IMG/VR virus record: IMGVR_UViG_3300029951_000013
Span: 1 to 64,000 of that record
Direction: 5' to 3' (one strand)
Origin: a virus
Length of the DNA: 64,000 nucleotides
Shown: one piece after another, positions 29,483 through 38,859 of the stretch
Layout: each line of letters begins with the position of its first letter
Position numbering within the stretch: the stretch's first letter is position 1
Translations under genes and position numbers: made by a program
The notes under the pieces: generated by a model
Told to the model about the DNA's origin: nothing
The model's database searches: none
What the model saw: only the letters and a program-made list of their open reading frames with translations

Positions 29483-32373
29483 CAGGTCCCCAGGAGGTTG
29501 ACGTCGAACTGGCCGTTGGTCGGCGAGTCGAACACGAACACGGTAGCGGCACTGTCACTGGACGGGGGGTCGAAGACACCCGCGTCGAAGCCCGCACCGC
29601 GCTGGTCGAAAGTGAACGGGTTGGTGCTTGCGTACGGTGCGGCCTCGCAGCCGAGGACCACGGCGTGGACCGGGGGCAGTCCGGGCTCGTTCATGCGCTG
29701 AACGGTGTGAGTGATCGTTTCTACAAAGAAGTCGCTGTTCAGGCCCAATTCGTCGTTCTCGATAGAGACCATGTCCGAGATCTGGCGGCCGACCACCTGC
29801 ATGTAGTGGACCGGGTCGCCTGAGACGACGCGCAGTTGGACGGTAGGGCGGCGCTGGGCGTAGTGCAGGAGGATGATCTCGCCGATGGCGTTGGCGTCCT
29901 CGACCCCGGCCCAGGGACACGACCCGGTGTAGTCCTGCTCGCCGTGCTCGGCCATGCTCCCGGTGTCCTGCTGGAGGACGGCCACCGTGGTCACCACGGG
30001 CACCGTGTACGCCTGGAGCTGCATCCCGGTGACGACGATGTCCCCGCCGACGGCCTGGACCATCACCGTCACTGCCGCGCCGGAGGTCTGGCTCAGTGTG
30101 ACACTCGCAGTCCCGGCACCGGTAGAGGTGACCTGGTAGTCGGTCCCGGCTACGGGGATCTGCGCCATCAGGAACGGATCGCTGGTCTGGACGGCCAGCA
30201 GCAGGGAGGTCCCGTTGCTGATGGCGTAGGTCGACGTGGTGGACCAGACCGGGGACAGGGCCTGGGCGACCGCCCGTTGGCCCACGGAGAACGGCACACT
30301 GTTGACGATCTCCAGCCAGCCGTCGTCATAGGTGAACGGCGGTGTGAACGACAGCCCGGTGGGCGCCGGGGAGGCGCAGTCGAAGGCCTCGCCCGCCTGG
30401 AAGTACCCCTGCGGGGTCTGGCACCGGGGGTTGAGCAGCCGGTGGTCGCGGTCCTGGAAGGTGAAGGTCCCGTCGGGGGCGATGAAGGCGATCGACGGCG
30501 GTCCCTCCGATGCCACCAGGTCGTTGATGGCGCTGCCCGCAGCGGACGAGGCCGTGCCGTCCAGCCACCACCAGGGCATCACGGTCGCCCCCGGGTCGAC
30601 GTTCCGGGGCCCGGTCCAGCCGACCGCGTCCAGGATGTGGTTGACCGCGTCCCCGGTCCGGATGCCGGAGTACAGCGGAGTTATGATCTTGGTGGCCTGG
30701 AACAGGCCCTCGTCGTCCAGCAGGGTGAAGGCCACTGTGCGGTTGCTCTTGTCGGCGGTGACCGTGTAACCGTTGATCTGTCCGTGGAACAGCGGGTAGG
30801 CGGTGCCGGCGAACGTGACGAACCCCGCGGTGGGCCTGGCCGAGTCCAGTGTCCCCGCCAGCGGGGAGGACGACCAGCTCGGGGAGTAGGTGCGGTGGCT
30901 GTTGTTCAGCGTGTAGCTGGCGCTGCCGAGCTGCGCCGGGGTGGTCTGCCGCTGCTGGTCCCTGCCGTAGGTGAACGTGATGCCCGGATCGAGCAGGTCA
31001 GGCAGGATGTCGTTGCCCGGCTCGATCCGCAGGCCCGTCGCGGGCAGGGTCGGGTCCAGCAGCATCAGGCCCCACACGTAGTAGGCAGCCGAGGAAGCGG
31101 GTGTGCCGCTGTGCCGGGCCCTGGCGACCCCGGAGGAGGCCCCGGCCGGAGCCGTGAAGGCCTGGACCGACCGGGTCCAGGCCCCGGTTCCGACAGGGTT
31201 GGCAGACCCGGTGCTGGTGCTGATGAATGCCCCGGTGCTGGTGTACCAGTCGATGCAGGCCTGGATGTCGGTCCAGCCCGGAGGCGAGTAGACCCAGCAG
31301 TCCGCGGCGTAGCTGTTCCCGGGGACGACGGAGCCGGCGGGCGTGGGGGCCAGGTTGACCCCTCCGGTTGCCGAGGTTCCGTTGGGGGTTACCAGAGCGC
31401 AGGGCACCGCGGGTGAGAACGGCACGGTGTGCGCGGCCGAGGTGCGCCGCATCCACTGGAGGGTGCAGTTCGAGGGGTTCCAGCCGGACAGCCCGTAGAC
31501 CGGGTACGGGTTGGTGCTCAGGACAGCGCCGATGAAGTCGAAGCCGTTCAGGGACCAGTCGGTGGCCCAGGAGTACTGCGGATAGCCCTGGGTGGTGCAG
31601 ACGGTCGACCAGGGCTGCGCGACTGCGATCACAGCGGCAGCCGGGACAGTGCCGGAGGCGGAGGCGGTCTGCGCGAAGGCGGTGGTCTCTCCGGCGGAGG
31701 ATCCGGGCACGATGCTGACGGCCAGCATGACGTCGCCCATAGACGTCCCGTTGTGGACTGCCGTGGTCTGCCGCTGGGTCTGCACTCCAGCAGAGAGGGA
31801 GCCGCTGTCCGCCAGGAAGTAGGACAGCTCGTTCGCCTGGCTGGAGTTGATGCGGACCGTGTCCGCCGGGGAGACCGAGCAGGTGGTCCCGGGCCCGTTG
31901 CGGAACCGCAGGGTGAGCACCCACTCACCGGCCTGGGAGGTGGTCAGCTGCGGATGCGCCTGCGCATCGGCCCCGCCGGCCGTGACGGTGTAGGCCCGGT
32001 AGTTGTCGATGGGGCCGCTGGCGCTGACCCCTGAGTACGCCCAGATGAACGCCGCTACCGTGGGGTCTCCCTTCGGCCAGGAGTCCTCGGCGTCCAGGTA
32101 GATGAACTGCTCTACGCCTTCGGTGCCGTCGGCGATCCGGTAGTAGACCGCCGCCATGGCGGGGGCCAGGGAGCCGCCGGAGGTGCCGGAGCGCCAGCGG
32201 CCCAGGAACGTCCAGCCGAAGGGCGGGCGCTCGTTGGCGTTGCAGTCGAACTGCAACGCCATCAGGAGCAGGTTGCCCGCGACGAAAGTCGGCGGAGTGG
32301 GTACGGACAGCGCTCCGGAGACCGGGGCGTACGCGGTGGCCACCGCGCCGATGGACTGGAAGGCGACGGCCAC
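29482..32373 (-). CDS. large minor tail protein
   Basis: 963 residues from GTG. The N-terminal about 220 residues (VPTPPTFVAGNLLLMALQF ... FYRIADG form) share their design with the start of the fibre at 40752, probably a virion-attachment or lectin-like domain. A jelly-roll-like region follows and then a tail-tip-type C-terminal half. Position immediately after the tape measure is classic for the distal tail or hub proteins of siphophages. Confidence 0.65.
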   Translation of the reverse strand: MAVAFQSIGAVATAYAPVSGALSVPTPPTFVAGNLLLMALQFDCNANERPPFGWTFLGRWRSGTSGGSLAPAMAAVYYRIADGTEGVEQFIYLDAEDSWPKGDPTVAAFIWAYSGVSASGPIDNYRAYTVTAGGADAQAHPQLTTSQAGEWVLTLRFRNGPGTTCSVSPADTVRINSSQANELSYFLADSGSLSAGVQTQRQTTAVHNGTSMGDVMLAVSIVPGSSAGETTAFAQTASASGTVPAAAVIAVAQPWSTVCTTQGYPQYSWATDWSLNGFDFIGAVLSTNPYPVYGLSGWNPSNCTLQWMRRTSAAHTVPFSPAVPCALVTPNGTSATGGVNLAPTPAGSVVPGNSYAADCWVYSPPGWTDIQACIDWYTSTGAFISTSTGSANPVGTGAWTRSVQAFTAPAGASSGVARARHSGTPASSAAYYVWGLMLLDPTLPATGLRIEPGNDILPDLLDPGITFTYGRDQQRQTTPAQLGSASYTLNNSHRTYSPSWSSSPLAGTLDSARPTAGFVTFAGTAYPLFHGQINGYTVTADKSNRTVAFTLLDDEGLFQATKIITPLYSGIRTGDAVNHILDAVGWTGPRNVDPGATVMPWWWLDGTASSAAGSAINDLVASEGPPSIAFIAPDGTFTFQDRDHRLLNPRCQTPQGYFQAGEAFDCASPAPTGLSFTPPFTYDDGWLEIVNSVPFSVGQRAVAQALSPVWSTTSTYAISNGTSLLLAVQTSDPFLMAQIPVAGTDYQVTSTGAGTASVTLSQTSGAAVTVMVQAVGGDIVVTGMQLQAYTVPVVTTVAVLQQDTGSMAEHGEQDYTGSCPWAGVEDANAIGEIILLHYAQRRPTVQLRVVSGDPVHYMQVVGRQISDMVSIENDELGLNSDFFVETITHTVQRMNEPGLPPVHAVVLGCEAAPYASTNPFTFDQRGAGFDAGVFDPPSSDSAATVFVFDSPTNGQFDVNLLGT

Positions 32374-32376
32374 GGG

Positions 32377-35300
32377 TCACGGCCCCGTCAGGGACCGCAG
32401 GCGGCCCTTTTGCTTGGCGGCCTGGAGTGCGCTGATCATCCAGTTCTCCAGCTCCTGCTGGCTGCCGATGGGCCCGTGGAAGTGGAAGTTGTAGGTGTCT
32501 CCGCCGCCCGCCGACTCGCCGGGGCCGACGACCCGCTCCGGCTTGCCGGTGCCGTTGTGGGCCACCGTCGTGCCGGGCATGAGCCAGCCGCCCTTGTCGT
32601 ACCAGTTGTCGGCGACCTCGTGGGACCAGGCCGCCGCCGGACTGCCGTACCGCTGGGCGATGTAGTCCTCGCCCCAGGCGACCTGGGCCTTGTAGTCTCC
32701 GAGTGCGTACGGGTGGCCGTGGCCGAGCGCCTGGGGGATTCCGTAGGCTCCTGAGCTGGCGTTCACCGCATTGGGGTTCCACCCGCTCTCCTGGTTCCAG
32801 AGCTTGATCAGCGGGCCCATCTGGTTGGACCCCCAGCCGTGGCCGGCCAGCAGGCTCTGTGCGAACTGCTGGATGGGGCCCACGGCGGTCCCGGAGAAGC
32901 CTCCGGAGTTGGTCGTCATCGCCGCGTACAGCGAGGACGCACTGGTCTGCGCGAGCTGGGAGACGGCCGACAGGACGGCTGCGCTGATCTGGGTGGCCGT
33001 GGGGCGTGCCACACGGACGTCGAAGCCGCCGACCGGGCCGCCGGCGGCGAAGGCGGGCAGTGTCCCGGCCACGGCCGCGCCGCGCATGTTCGCCACGGCT
33101 CCGTGGCCGCCCGCCGACTGCACCTCGGCAGCCGTCCACATGTGCTCTCCGTTGGAGCCCAGCATCACCACGCTGTCCGAGGTGGCCGTACCGGGGCCGC
33201 GCACGGGGCCGCCGCCGGCCAGCCCGGGCAGGCCCTTCTTGCCGGTGTTCGCCGCGGCGGCGAAGTCCACCGACGCGGTGAAGGTCTTGTTCCGGATCCC
33301 GCCCATGGAGGCGTTCACATCGTTCTTGAACGAGTTGATCGCCGCCGCCGCCGTCTTCAGCTTCCCGCCCAGGCCGGGCACCCAGCCGAAGGCGTCTGCG
33401 GCCCCCTTGACGATGACCTCGGCCACCTCCAGCCACAGGTCGATGATGAAGTTGAAGTACGGCTCCAGGACTTTCGACCACATGAACTTGGCGGCGGTCT
33501 CAATTCCTGAGAAGGTATCCTCGACTATCGAGCGGAAGGTCTGGCTGTGCTCCCAGGCCTCGTAGAAGCCGACCCCCAGGGCGACCAGTGCGATGACCAC
33601 AAGTCCGATGGGGTTGGCGTCCAGGACTACGTCCAGTGCGCCCTGCGCGATCGACAGCGCCCCGGTAGCGATAGTGGCGACTCCCTGGGCCCCTGCGAGG
33701 ACAAGCGTCTTTGCAGCAGCCAGAGCCGTTCCGTCAGCCAGGGCGGTCATCGCTCCGGCGAGGCCCTCCCAGATAGCGATCCCGATAAGGCGGACCCGGA
33801 GCACCAGCAGGCTGTCGTTGAACAGGTACGTCTTAACCGCGGCCAGGGCAGTCCCGTCGGCCACGGCGGTCACGGCCCCGGCGATGCCGTCCCACACGGC
33901 CATCGTGATCAGCCGGCCGCGCAGGACGAGCAGGCTGTCATCGAAGAGGTACGTCTTCACGGCGGCCAGAGCGGTGCCGTCGGCCAGGTTGGTGACCGCG
34001 GTGGTGATCCCGTCCCACACGGATACCGCGATCAGCCTGCCGCGCAGAACGACCATGGAGTTGCCCAGGTTGAACACCGCGGTGGAGATGCCGTCCCAGA
34101 CGGCCATGCCGATCAGCCGGCCGCGCAGGACGAGCATCGTGTTGCCCAGATTGGTGACCGCAGTGGTGATCCCGTCCCACACTGCGATGGCGATGAGCTT
34201 GCCGCGCAGCACGAACATGCTGTCGCCTACGCCGCCGACCACACCGGCGAGGTACGTCCATGCGGCAGAGACGGTCCCGCGCAGTTTCGTCGCTCCGGAG
34301 GACAGGCTGTCACTGATGATCAGCCATCGGAGGTACATCGTGTCCATCACGCCCTGGACCGCGGCTACCCCGCCCTGGATCCCGGACCAGATGAGGGCGG
34401 ACTGCTGGAACGGGAACTTGACGATGCTGACAGCCAGACTGGTGATCGCCATGATTGGCTTGATCACCGCGAGAGCGGTCAGCCGGACTTCCAGCGGGAT
34501 GAGGGCCAGTTCGACAAAGTTGTCGATTGCACCCTTGTTGGTGTCGATGAACTGCGACAGGTGCACCAGGGCCGGTCCGAGTGTGTTCGCCAGGATCCCG
34601 GCGATGCTCTCGATGGCCTGGAACCCGGTGCCTCCCAGGTAGAGCAGCACGGGGGTGGCGGCGACCGACAGGTTGGTGAATGCGGTGCCTACGTCCTGGG
34701 CTGCGGTCGCGAAGTCCAGGAGGATCTTCTGGGTCTGGGAGCCGAAGGACTTCCCCAGCTGATCCGCTATGGACGTACTGGTCAGCGGCATCCCGGACAG
34801 GCCCCCGGCCAGCGGCAGTCCGACCGGGGCCTTGGCCGAGGACAGGTCCGTGTTGGTGGGGGCCTTCGGTGCCAGGTTCGAGCTGAAGGTCCCGAACAGG
34901 GTGTTGGGGTCGACCAGGGCGGCTGCCTTCGCCTTGGTCTGCGTCAGGCTGCCGATGAAGCCGTTCAGGAACCCCTCAGCGACGTGCGTGTCCTGCTCCA
35001 GCTGACTGACCGGGATCAGGTTGCTCAGGTCCGAGGTGAAACGGGCCAGCAGGGGGAGGCCGGACTCGTTGACGAACGAGAAGAACTGGGTGGTGACCGG
35101 GATCAGCTTCTCGCCGATCGAGATGGCCGCCGACTGGACGTTGCTCTCGAAGATCTTGATCTGCGCCGACATGGTCGCCTGCTGCGCGGCCTCGGCGGCA
35201 GCCAGGTTGCCCGACGTTGACTGGATCTGCACCAGTTTCTTCTGGAGGGTCGAGTAGTTGTTGACCATCGTCAGGATGGCCGAACTCGACCGACCGCCGC

Positions 35301-36156
35301 CGAACGCCTTGCTCAGCAGGATGGCCTGCTGGGACAGCGACAGGCCCGACTTGTCCAGGGCCGTCTTCAGCAGGCCGATGGTGCCGACCAGGCCCGCCGG
35401 GGAGCGCATCTCGTTGGCCAGCTGGAGGCCCGTCAGGCCGATCGTGGCCAGCTGCTTGGACGCGACGGAGGACGGGGCCGCCAGCAGGGACAGGCTCATC
35501 TTGAGCCTGGTGGCCGCGTCGGTGGCCGGGACGCCCTCGTCCGTCATCAGCGCGAGGGACGCGCCGATCTGGGACAGGCTCACGCCGAACGTCTTGGCGG
35601 CGGGCAGGATCCCGGTGCCGATGGCGGAGACGAAATCCGTCATCTTCATGTTGCCCGCGCCGATGATGGCGTTGACAGTCCCGGCAGCCATGGCGAAGGT
35701 CTGCGCCCCGGCGATGCCCGAACGCCAGGCCCCGGCCAGTGCGTTGGTCGTGGCCTCCAGGTTGCTGCCGCCGACCGCCGCCAGGTCGGACGCCTGCTTC
35801 AGGTCGACCATCGCCTGGGTGTTGTCCAGGCCCACGGACTTGAGGTGGTACAGCGCCTCGGCGAGCTGGTCGGGCCCCTGCTGGACGTCCTTCATGCCGA
35901 GCACAGCGGTGGTCAGCGTCTTGACGTCCTTGGCGGACCCGCCTGCCTGGGTCTGGATCGTCTTCATGACGTTGTTGAAGGTGTTCGCCATCACCACGGT
36001 GGTGGCCGCCGCGGCGCCGAGCGCCAGGACACCGACGGCCGCCCCGGCGGCGACTTTGCCGAACCCGCCCAGGGACTCCTCCGCGGCGGCGGTGTCGGCC
36101 GTCATGGTGATGTACCCCATGCCGAGCAGCGTGCCGCGCCCGATGCTAAGCGCCAC
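32377..36156 (-). CDS. tail tape measure protein with lytic transglycosylase-like domain
   Basis: 1259 residues. Long helical and hydrophobic stretches follow the N-terminal phage tail tape measure domain (about 60-270). A mid-protein tandem repeat lies near 645-810 (see 33700-34225). The C-terminal KLWNQESGWNPNAVNASSGAYGIPQ (about 1130-1155) is the SLT/lysozyme-like E-S-x-W ... S-x-G-x-x-G signature used to breach peptidoglycan during DNA entry. At about 1.5 A per residue the tail would be near 190 nm. Overlaps the chaperone frame by 11 bases. Confidence 0.85.
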   Translation of the reverse strand: MALSIGRGTLLGMGYITMTADTAAAEESLGGFGKVAAGAAVGVLALGAAAATTVVMANTFNNVMKTIQTQAGGSAKDVKTLTTAVLGMKDVQQGPDQLAEALYHLKSVGLDNTQAMVDLKQASDLAAVGGSNLEATTNALAGAWRSGIAGAQTFAMAAGTVNAIIGAGNMKMTDFVSAIGTGILPAAKTFGVSLSQIGASLALMTDEGVPATDAATRLKMSLSLLAAPSSVASKQLATIGLTGLQLANEMRSPAGLVGTIGLLKTALDKSGLSLSQQAILLSKAFGGGRSSSAILTMVNNYSTLQKKLVQIQSTSGNLAAAEAAQQATMSAQIKIFESNVQSAAISIGEKLIPVTTQFFSFVNESGLPLLARFTSDLSNLIPVSQLEQDTHVAEGFLNGFIGSLTQTKAKAAALVDPNTLFGTFSSNLAPKAPTNTDLSSAKAPVGLPLAGGLSGMPLTSTSIADQLGKSFGSQTQKILLDFATAAQDVGTAFTNLSVAATPVLLYLGGTGFQAIESIAGILANTLGPALVHLSQFIDTNKGAIDNFVELALIPLEVRLTALAVIKPIMAITSLAVSIVKFPFQQSALIWSGIQGGVAAVQGVMDTMYLRWLIISDSLSSGATKLRGTVSAAWTYLAGVVGGVGDSMFVLRGKLIAIAVWDGITTAVTNLGNTMLVLRGRLIGMAVWDGISTAVFNLGNSMVVLRGRLIAVSVWDGITTAVTNLADGTALAAVKTYLFDDSLLVLRGRLITMAVWDGIAGAVTAVADGTALAAVKTYLFNDSLLVLRVRLIGIAIWEGLAGAMTALADGTALAAAKTLVLAGAQGVATIATGALSIAQGALDVVLDANPIGLVVIALVALGVGFYEAWEHSQTFRSIVEDTFSGIETAAKFMWSKVLEPYFNFIIDLWLEVAEVIVKGAADAFGWVPGLGGKLKTAAAAINSFKNDVNASMGGIRNKTFTASVDFAAAANTGKKGLPGLAGGGPVRGPGTATSDSVVMLGSNGEHMWTAAEVQSAGGHGAVANMRGAAVAGTLPAFAAGGPVGGFDVRVARPTATQISAAVLSAVSQLAQTSASSLYAAMTTNSGGFSGTAVGPIQQFAQSLLAGHGWGSNQMGPLIKLWNQESGWNPNAVNASSGAYGIPQALGHGHPYALGDYKAQVAWGEDYIAQRYGSPAAAWSHEVADNWYDKGGWLMPGTTVAHNGTGKPERVVGPGESAGGGDTYNFHFHGPIGSQQELENWMISALQAAKQKGRLRSLTGP
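33700..34225 (-). repeat. tandem repeats in the tape measure gene
   Basis: Five copies of a module with VLRGRLI-x3-VWDGI-x2-AV. The first three are about 26 residues long; the last units gain a 15-residue insert with DGTALAAVKTYLF. Recent unequal duplication changing tail length is the simple explanation. Confidence 0.7.
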
Positions 36157-36529
36157 CCGGGGTCACCCCCATCGCGCTCAGGAAGCTGGACGAGGCCTCT
36201 TCCTCATCGGTCCACCAGCCGGGGGCCCGTGGATCGCGGGTACTCTCGCGCTGGTCCTGTACGCGGTCCACGCGCCAGACGTCCACCAGGAGGTCGTTGT
36301 CGAGGGCCCGCTGAGCGTCCTGCACGGTCCCTCCCTCCGCCGCCGACTGCCCTTCGTAGAGCGTGTAGTAGACGAGGTTCAGGAACTGGTCGAGGGGGAG
36401 TTCGCGGAGATCGATACCCCTCCCTGCGTACTTTCCGTCGAGAAGGTGCCAGACTCCAGGCCTGACTGCCCATCCGGCGAGTTGTCGGATGGCTGCGTAG
36501 GGCGCAGCCCGTACTCTCCAAACAGCCAC
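36146..36529 (-). CDS. tail assembly chaperone, -1 frame extension (gpT-like)
   Basis: An open frame lying -1 relative to the 36379 gene, overlapping its last 50 codons and running to just inside the tape measure start. This is the gpG/gpGT arrangement of siphophages, so it is expected to be translated only as a fusion after frameshifting. Candidate slip sites are a run of five C (minus strand of 36394-36398) and a GGAGGGG stretch near 36415-36421. Only the part after the slip is translated. Confidence 0.6.
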   Translation of the reverse strand: MAVWRVRAAPYAAIRQLAGWAVRPGVWHLLDGKYAGRGIDLRELPLDQFLNLVYYTLYEGQSAAEGGTVQDAQRALDNDLLVDVWRVDRVQDQRESTRDPRAPGWWTDEEEASSSFLSAMGVTPGGA

Positions 36530-36819
36530 ATGGCTATGTCGTTGAGCTGGCCCAGGTCGACCGGCCGGTCGTTGTCGCCCAGCCGCTCATCAAACCGGAC
36601 GTACGACTCCTTCTGGAGGCAAAGCTGCATGACCTCGCGGCACGCCTCGTATTGGGCCTCGACACCGCCCGCGCTCTGGGCGGACAGGATCGCCGTGTTG
36701 ACCTTGGTCACATAGCCGATCAGGGTCTTGGCGGCCATGCCCGGATAGGCGTGGAAGGTCTCACCCTCCAGCGTGAAGGAGATGTCATCGCGGGTCCTGC
36801 TGAAATCCTTGGTCGGCAT
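36379..36819 (-). CDS. tail assembly chaperone (gpG-like)
   Basis: 146 residues, acidic, with a DDISFTLEGETFHAYPGMAAKTLI start typical of actinophage tail chaperones. It lies directly upstream of the tape measure gene and overlaps a -1 frame that extends to it. The Ser-rich end (SISANSPSTSS) is the part replaced on frameshifting. Confidence 0.7.
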   Translation of the reverse strand: MPTKDFSRTRDDISFTLEGETFHAYPGMAAKTLIGYVTKVNTAILSAQSAGGVEAQYEACREVMQLCLQKESYVRFDERLGDNDRPVDLGQLNDIAMWLFGEYGLRPTQPSDNSPDGQSGLESGTFSTESTQGGVSISANSPSTSS

Positions 36820-36856
36820 GCGTTCACGGTAGAGCTGCGAATTCCATGATCGTTCC

Positions 36857-37240
36857 CTAGAGGTCGACTTCCTCCATCGCCCTGGTCAGGAACGGGTTGG
36901 CCTTGGTCCCCGGGTGGTGTACGACGGGTCCGAAGACCTGGCCGCTCGACACGTTCCTCAGCGGCCAGGAGCCCTTGCTGCGGATGATGTGCGGCCGGGT
37001 CCCCTCGTTGACGAACACCGTGGCCGGGTGGGTGCTGCGGATCACCACGGTGGTGCCGAGGATGTTGCCGGTGTAGTCCGAGCTGATGCCCTTGCGCATG
37101 CCCTCTGGGGCCAGTTCCTTGGCCCGCTTGGCGACGGCCTGGCCGCGCAGGATCATCCGGCGGCCGACGGCCCCGGTGGGGCTGCGGAGCATCCGGCGGA
37201 TGGCGATCTGGTCCATCTCGATGCGGATGTGCTCAGCCAC
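36857..37240 (-). CDS. HK97 gp10-like head-tail/tail completion protein
   Basis: 127 residues. Basic helical N-terminus, VFVNEGTRPHIIRSKGSWPL and the ending HHPGTKANPFLTRAMEE match the HK97 gp10/minor tail family. It joins the connector to the tail tube. Overlaps the gene upstream by 8 bases. Confidence 0.7.
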   Translation of the reverse strand: MAEHIRIEMDQIAIRRMLRSPTGAVGRRMILRGQAVAKRAKELAPEGMRKGISSDYTGNILGTTVVIRSTHPATVFVNEGTRPHIIRSKGSWPLRNVSSGQVFGPVVHHPGTKANPFLTRAMEEVDL

Positions 37241-37748
37241 GGGGCATCCCCACCAGGAAGCGCAGTTCCGTGCCGACGCAGCCGCCCTCGGGCCCCATGG
37301 TGGCCTGCTGGTCGATCACGTAGTCGATGAGGTCGTTGTCGCCCTTCTCCTGGCACAGGAACGCTGCCGAGGTGGTCAGCACAGTCCAGGCGTCCCCGAG
37401 GAGAGTCTGAGCAGCCGTCGTCATGGCCTGCTCAGTGGGGTAGATCGTGGTGTTGTTCTGCGGTACCGGGGCGCAGCGGATGATCTGCACCACGTATTCC
37501 GCCACCTCCCAGGCTGGCTGGCAGCTGCCGACGACCTCGGTCTGCTGCTCGGGGAAGCGGTCGGAGAGGTAGATCCGGTCGACACTGATGGCCAGCATGC
37601 CGCAGTCGCAGGCGTCCCACGGGATCGACCCGGGCACCATGCAGGCCCTCTGGACCGCGACCGGCAGCGCCGCCTGAATCAGGGTCAGCAACGCGGTACC
37701 CAGGTCGAAGAACTTGATGGCGCCGGTCTCCGGCGCGGTGGTGGTCAC
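37233..37748 (-). CDS. probable tail terminator or head-tail protein
   Basis: 171 residues from GTG (GTGA overlap). Cys-rich for its class. By position between the adaptor and the gp10-like protein it is probably the tail terminator or a related connector. The sequence itself is not diagnostic. Confidence 0.5.
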   Translation of the reverse strand: MTTTAPETGAIKFFDLGTALLTLIQAALPVAVQRACMVPGSIPWDACDCGMLAISVDRIYLSDRFPEQQTEVVGSCQPAWEVAEYVVQIIRCAPVPQNNTTIYPTEQAMTTAAQTLLGDAWTVLTTSAAFLCQEKGDNDLIDYVIDQQATMGPEGGCVGTELRFLVGMPRG

Positions 37749-37975
37749 GGTGTTCCCGTGGATCCGCTGAGTACCTCGGCGGCCAGCTTGTCGATCACCG
37801 CGTTGCTCAGGCCCTTGCAGGCGGCGGGCTCGGTTCCGGTGACGCCCTGCTCCCCGGCCTTGAGTTCCTGGACCAGTGCCGCCTTGCAGGCGGACTGGCT
37901 GGGTGCCGGGCTGCTGCCGCAGGCAGCCAGCAGCGGTAGAACGGCGATGACGAGGAGCAGAGCAGCGCGCTTCAT
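37745..37975 (-). CDS. small lipoprotein within the connector genes
   Basis: 76 residues from ATG 37975 with GGAGG 5 bases upstream. The signal MKRAALLLVIAVLPLLAACGSS has a textbook lipobox (LAAC). The mature part is about 57 residues with two more Cys. A lipoprotein coded among late structural genes suggests a superinfection-exclusion role like other phage lipoproteins; this is an inference. Confidence 0.65.
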   Translation of the reverse strand: MKRAALLLVIAVLPLLAACGSSPAPSQSACKAALVQELKAGEQGVTGTEPAACKGLSNAVIDKLAAEVLSGSTGTP

Positions 37976-38033
37976 CCGTGCCTCCGGGAGTGGGTGACGG
38001 TCCGGGAGGGCCAGTGTCGCAGCCGGGTCCATT

Positions 38034-38843
38034 TCACGTCCCGGTCCTCCGCACGCGTGGCCGGTCCACGCTGTAGACCCGGGCCCGGCTCTGGAGCATG
38101 TTCGGGTTCTCGGAGGCCAGGAACAGGTCGCACAGGTACAGCCCGGTCCGGCCTTCGTTGATGATCGAGTTGATGTCCGGGAAGGTCATCGTCACACCCT
38201 GGCGAGCGAGGTTGGTCACCGTGGTCGGCAGGTGGCAGTCCCCGTCGCCGGTGATGGCGGCGATGATCTCGCAGGCGAGCTGGCCGACCGCCAGTTGACC
38301 GCTGACCGGGACGGCCAGGCCGTAGTCGGCGGTGACCGACCAGGTGCCCGGCTGGCTGTCGGCCAGCGCCAAGTTGTTGCACCGGGGCCAGTGCCCGCCG
38401 TCGGTGCGGACCACGATCCGGTTGTTATCGAGCCGGTAGGCGGAGGAGTCCAGGACCGCCCCGTCCACCAGGATCTGGGTGATGTCGGCGACCTCGGCCG
38501 GAAGGTAGAACTCCGGGACGAAGGCACAGGAGCAGCTGTCCCCGCAGGACCCGCAGCCCATGGGGAACCAGTAGGAGAAGTCCCAGGCGGCGGTGGCCAA
38601 TGGTGCCCCGTAGGAGGCCCAGGGCACCGCGTACGCCCCGCCGTCGCCGGGGCCGCCGTCGTAGTCCTCGCGGCGGCACGGCCGCAGCGTCACCGAGCAG
38701 GTGCCGAACCGGCGCCCCGACAGCGACCACAGGATTCGTGTCGCGCTCTGCACGGCGTAGCCGGTCACAGTCGGGGAGGCCGTGGAGACGTCGCACGACC
38801 AGTACACGGGCCACGGTGAGCAGGGCCCTGCGTCCAAGGTCAT
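38034..38843 (-). CDS. head-to-tail adaptor-like protein
   Basis: 269 residues. PEFYLPAEVADITQILVDGAVLDSSAYRLD and the preceding Cys-rich loop resemble actinophage head-to-tail adaptors. The position before the gp10-like and terminator proteins agrees. The unusually Cys-rich segment GCGSCGDSCSCAF is notable. Confidence 0.6.
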   Translation of the reverse strand: MTLDAGPCSPWPVYWSCDVSTASPTVTGYAVQSATRILWSLSGRRFGTCSVTLRPCRREDYDGGPGDGGAYAVPWASYGAPLATAAWDFSYWFPMGCGSCGDSCSCAFVPEFYLPAEVADITQILVDGAVLDSSAYRLDNNRIVVRTDGGHWPRCNNLALADSQPGTWSVTADYGLAVPVSGQLAVGQLACEIIAAITGDGDCHLPTTVTNLARQGVTMTFPDINSIINEGRTGLYLCDLFLASENPNMLQSRARVYSVDRPRVRRTGT

Positions 38844-38859
38844 GGCCTGGCTCCTCTCA

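Noticed and set aside
29836-31416. Plus-strand frame of 526 codons opposite the minor tail gene
   Set aside because: Low-complexity Gly/Arg/Val reading of the complement; the minus frame is a coherent tail protein.
33547-35220. Plus-strand frame opposite the tape measure gene
   Set aside because: Mirrors the tape measure repeats and has no independent features.
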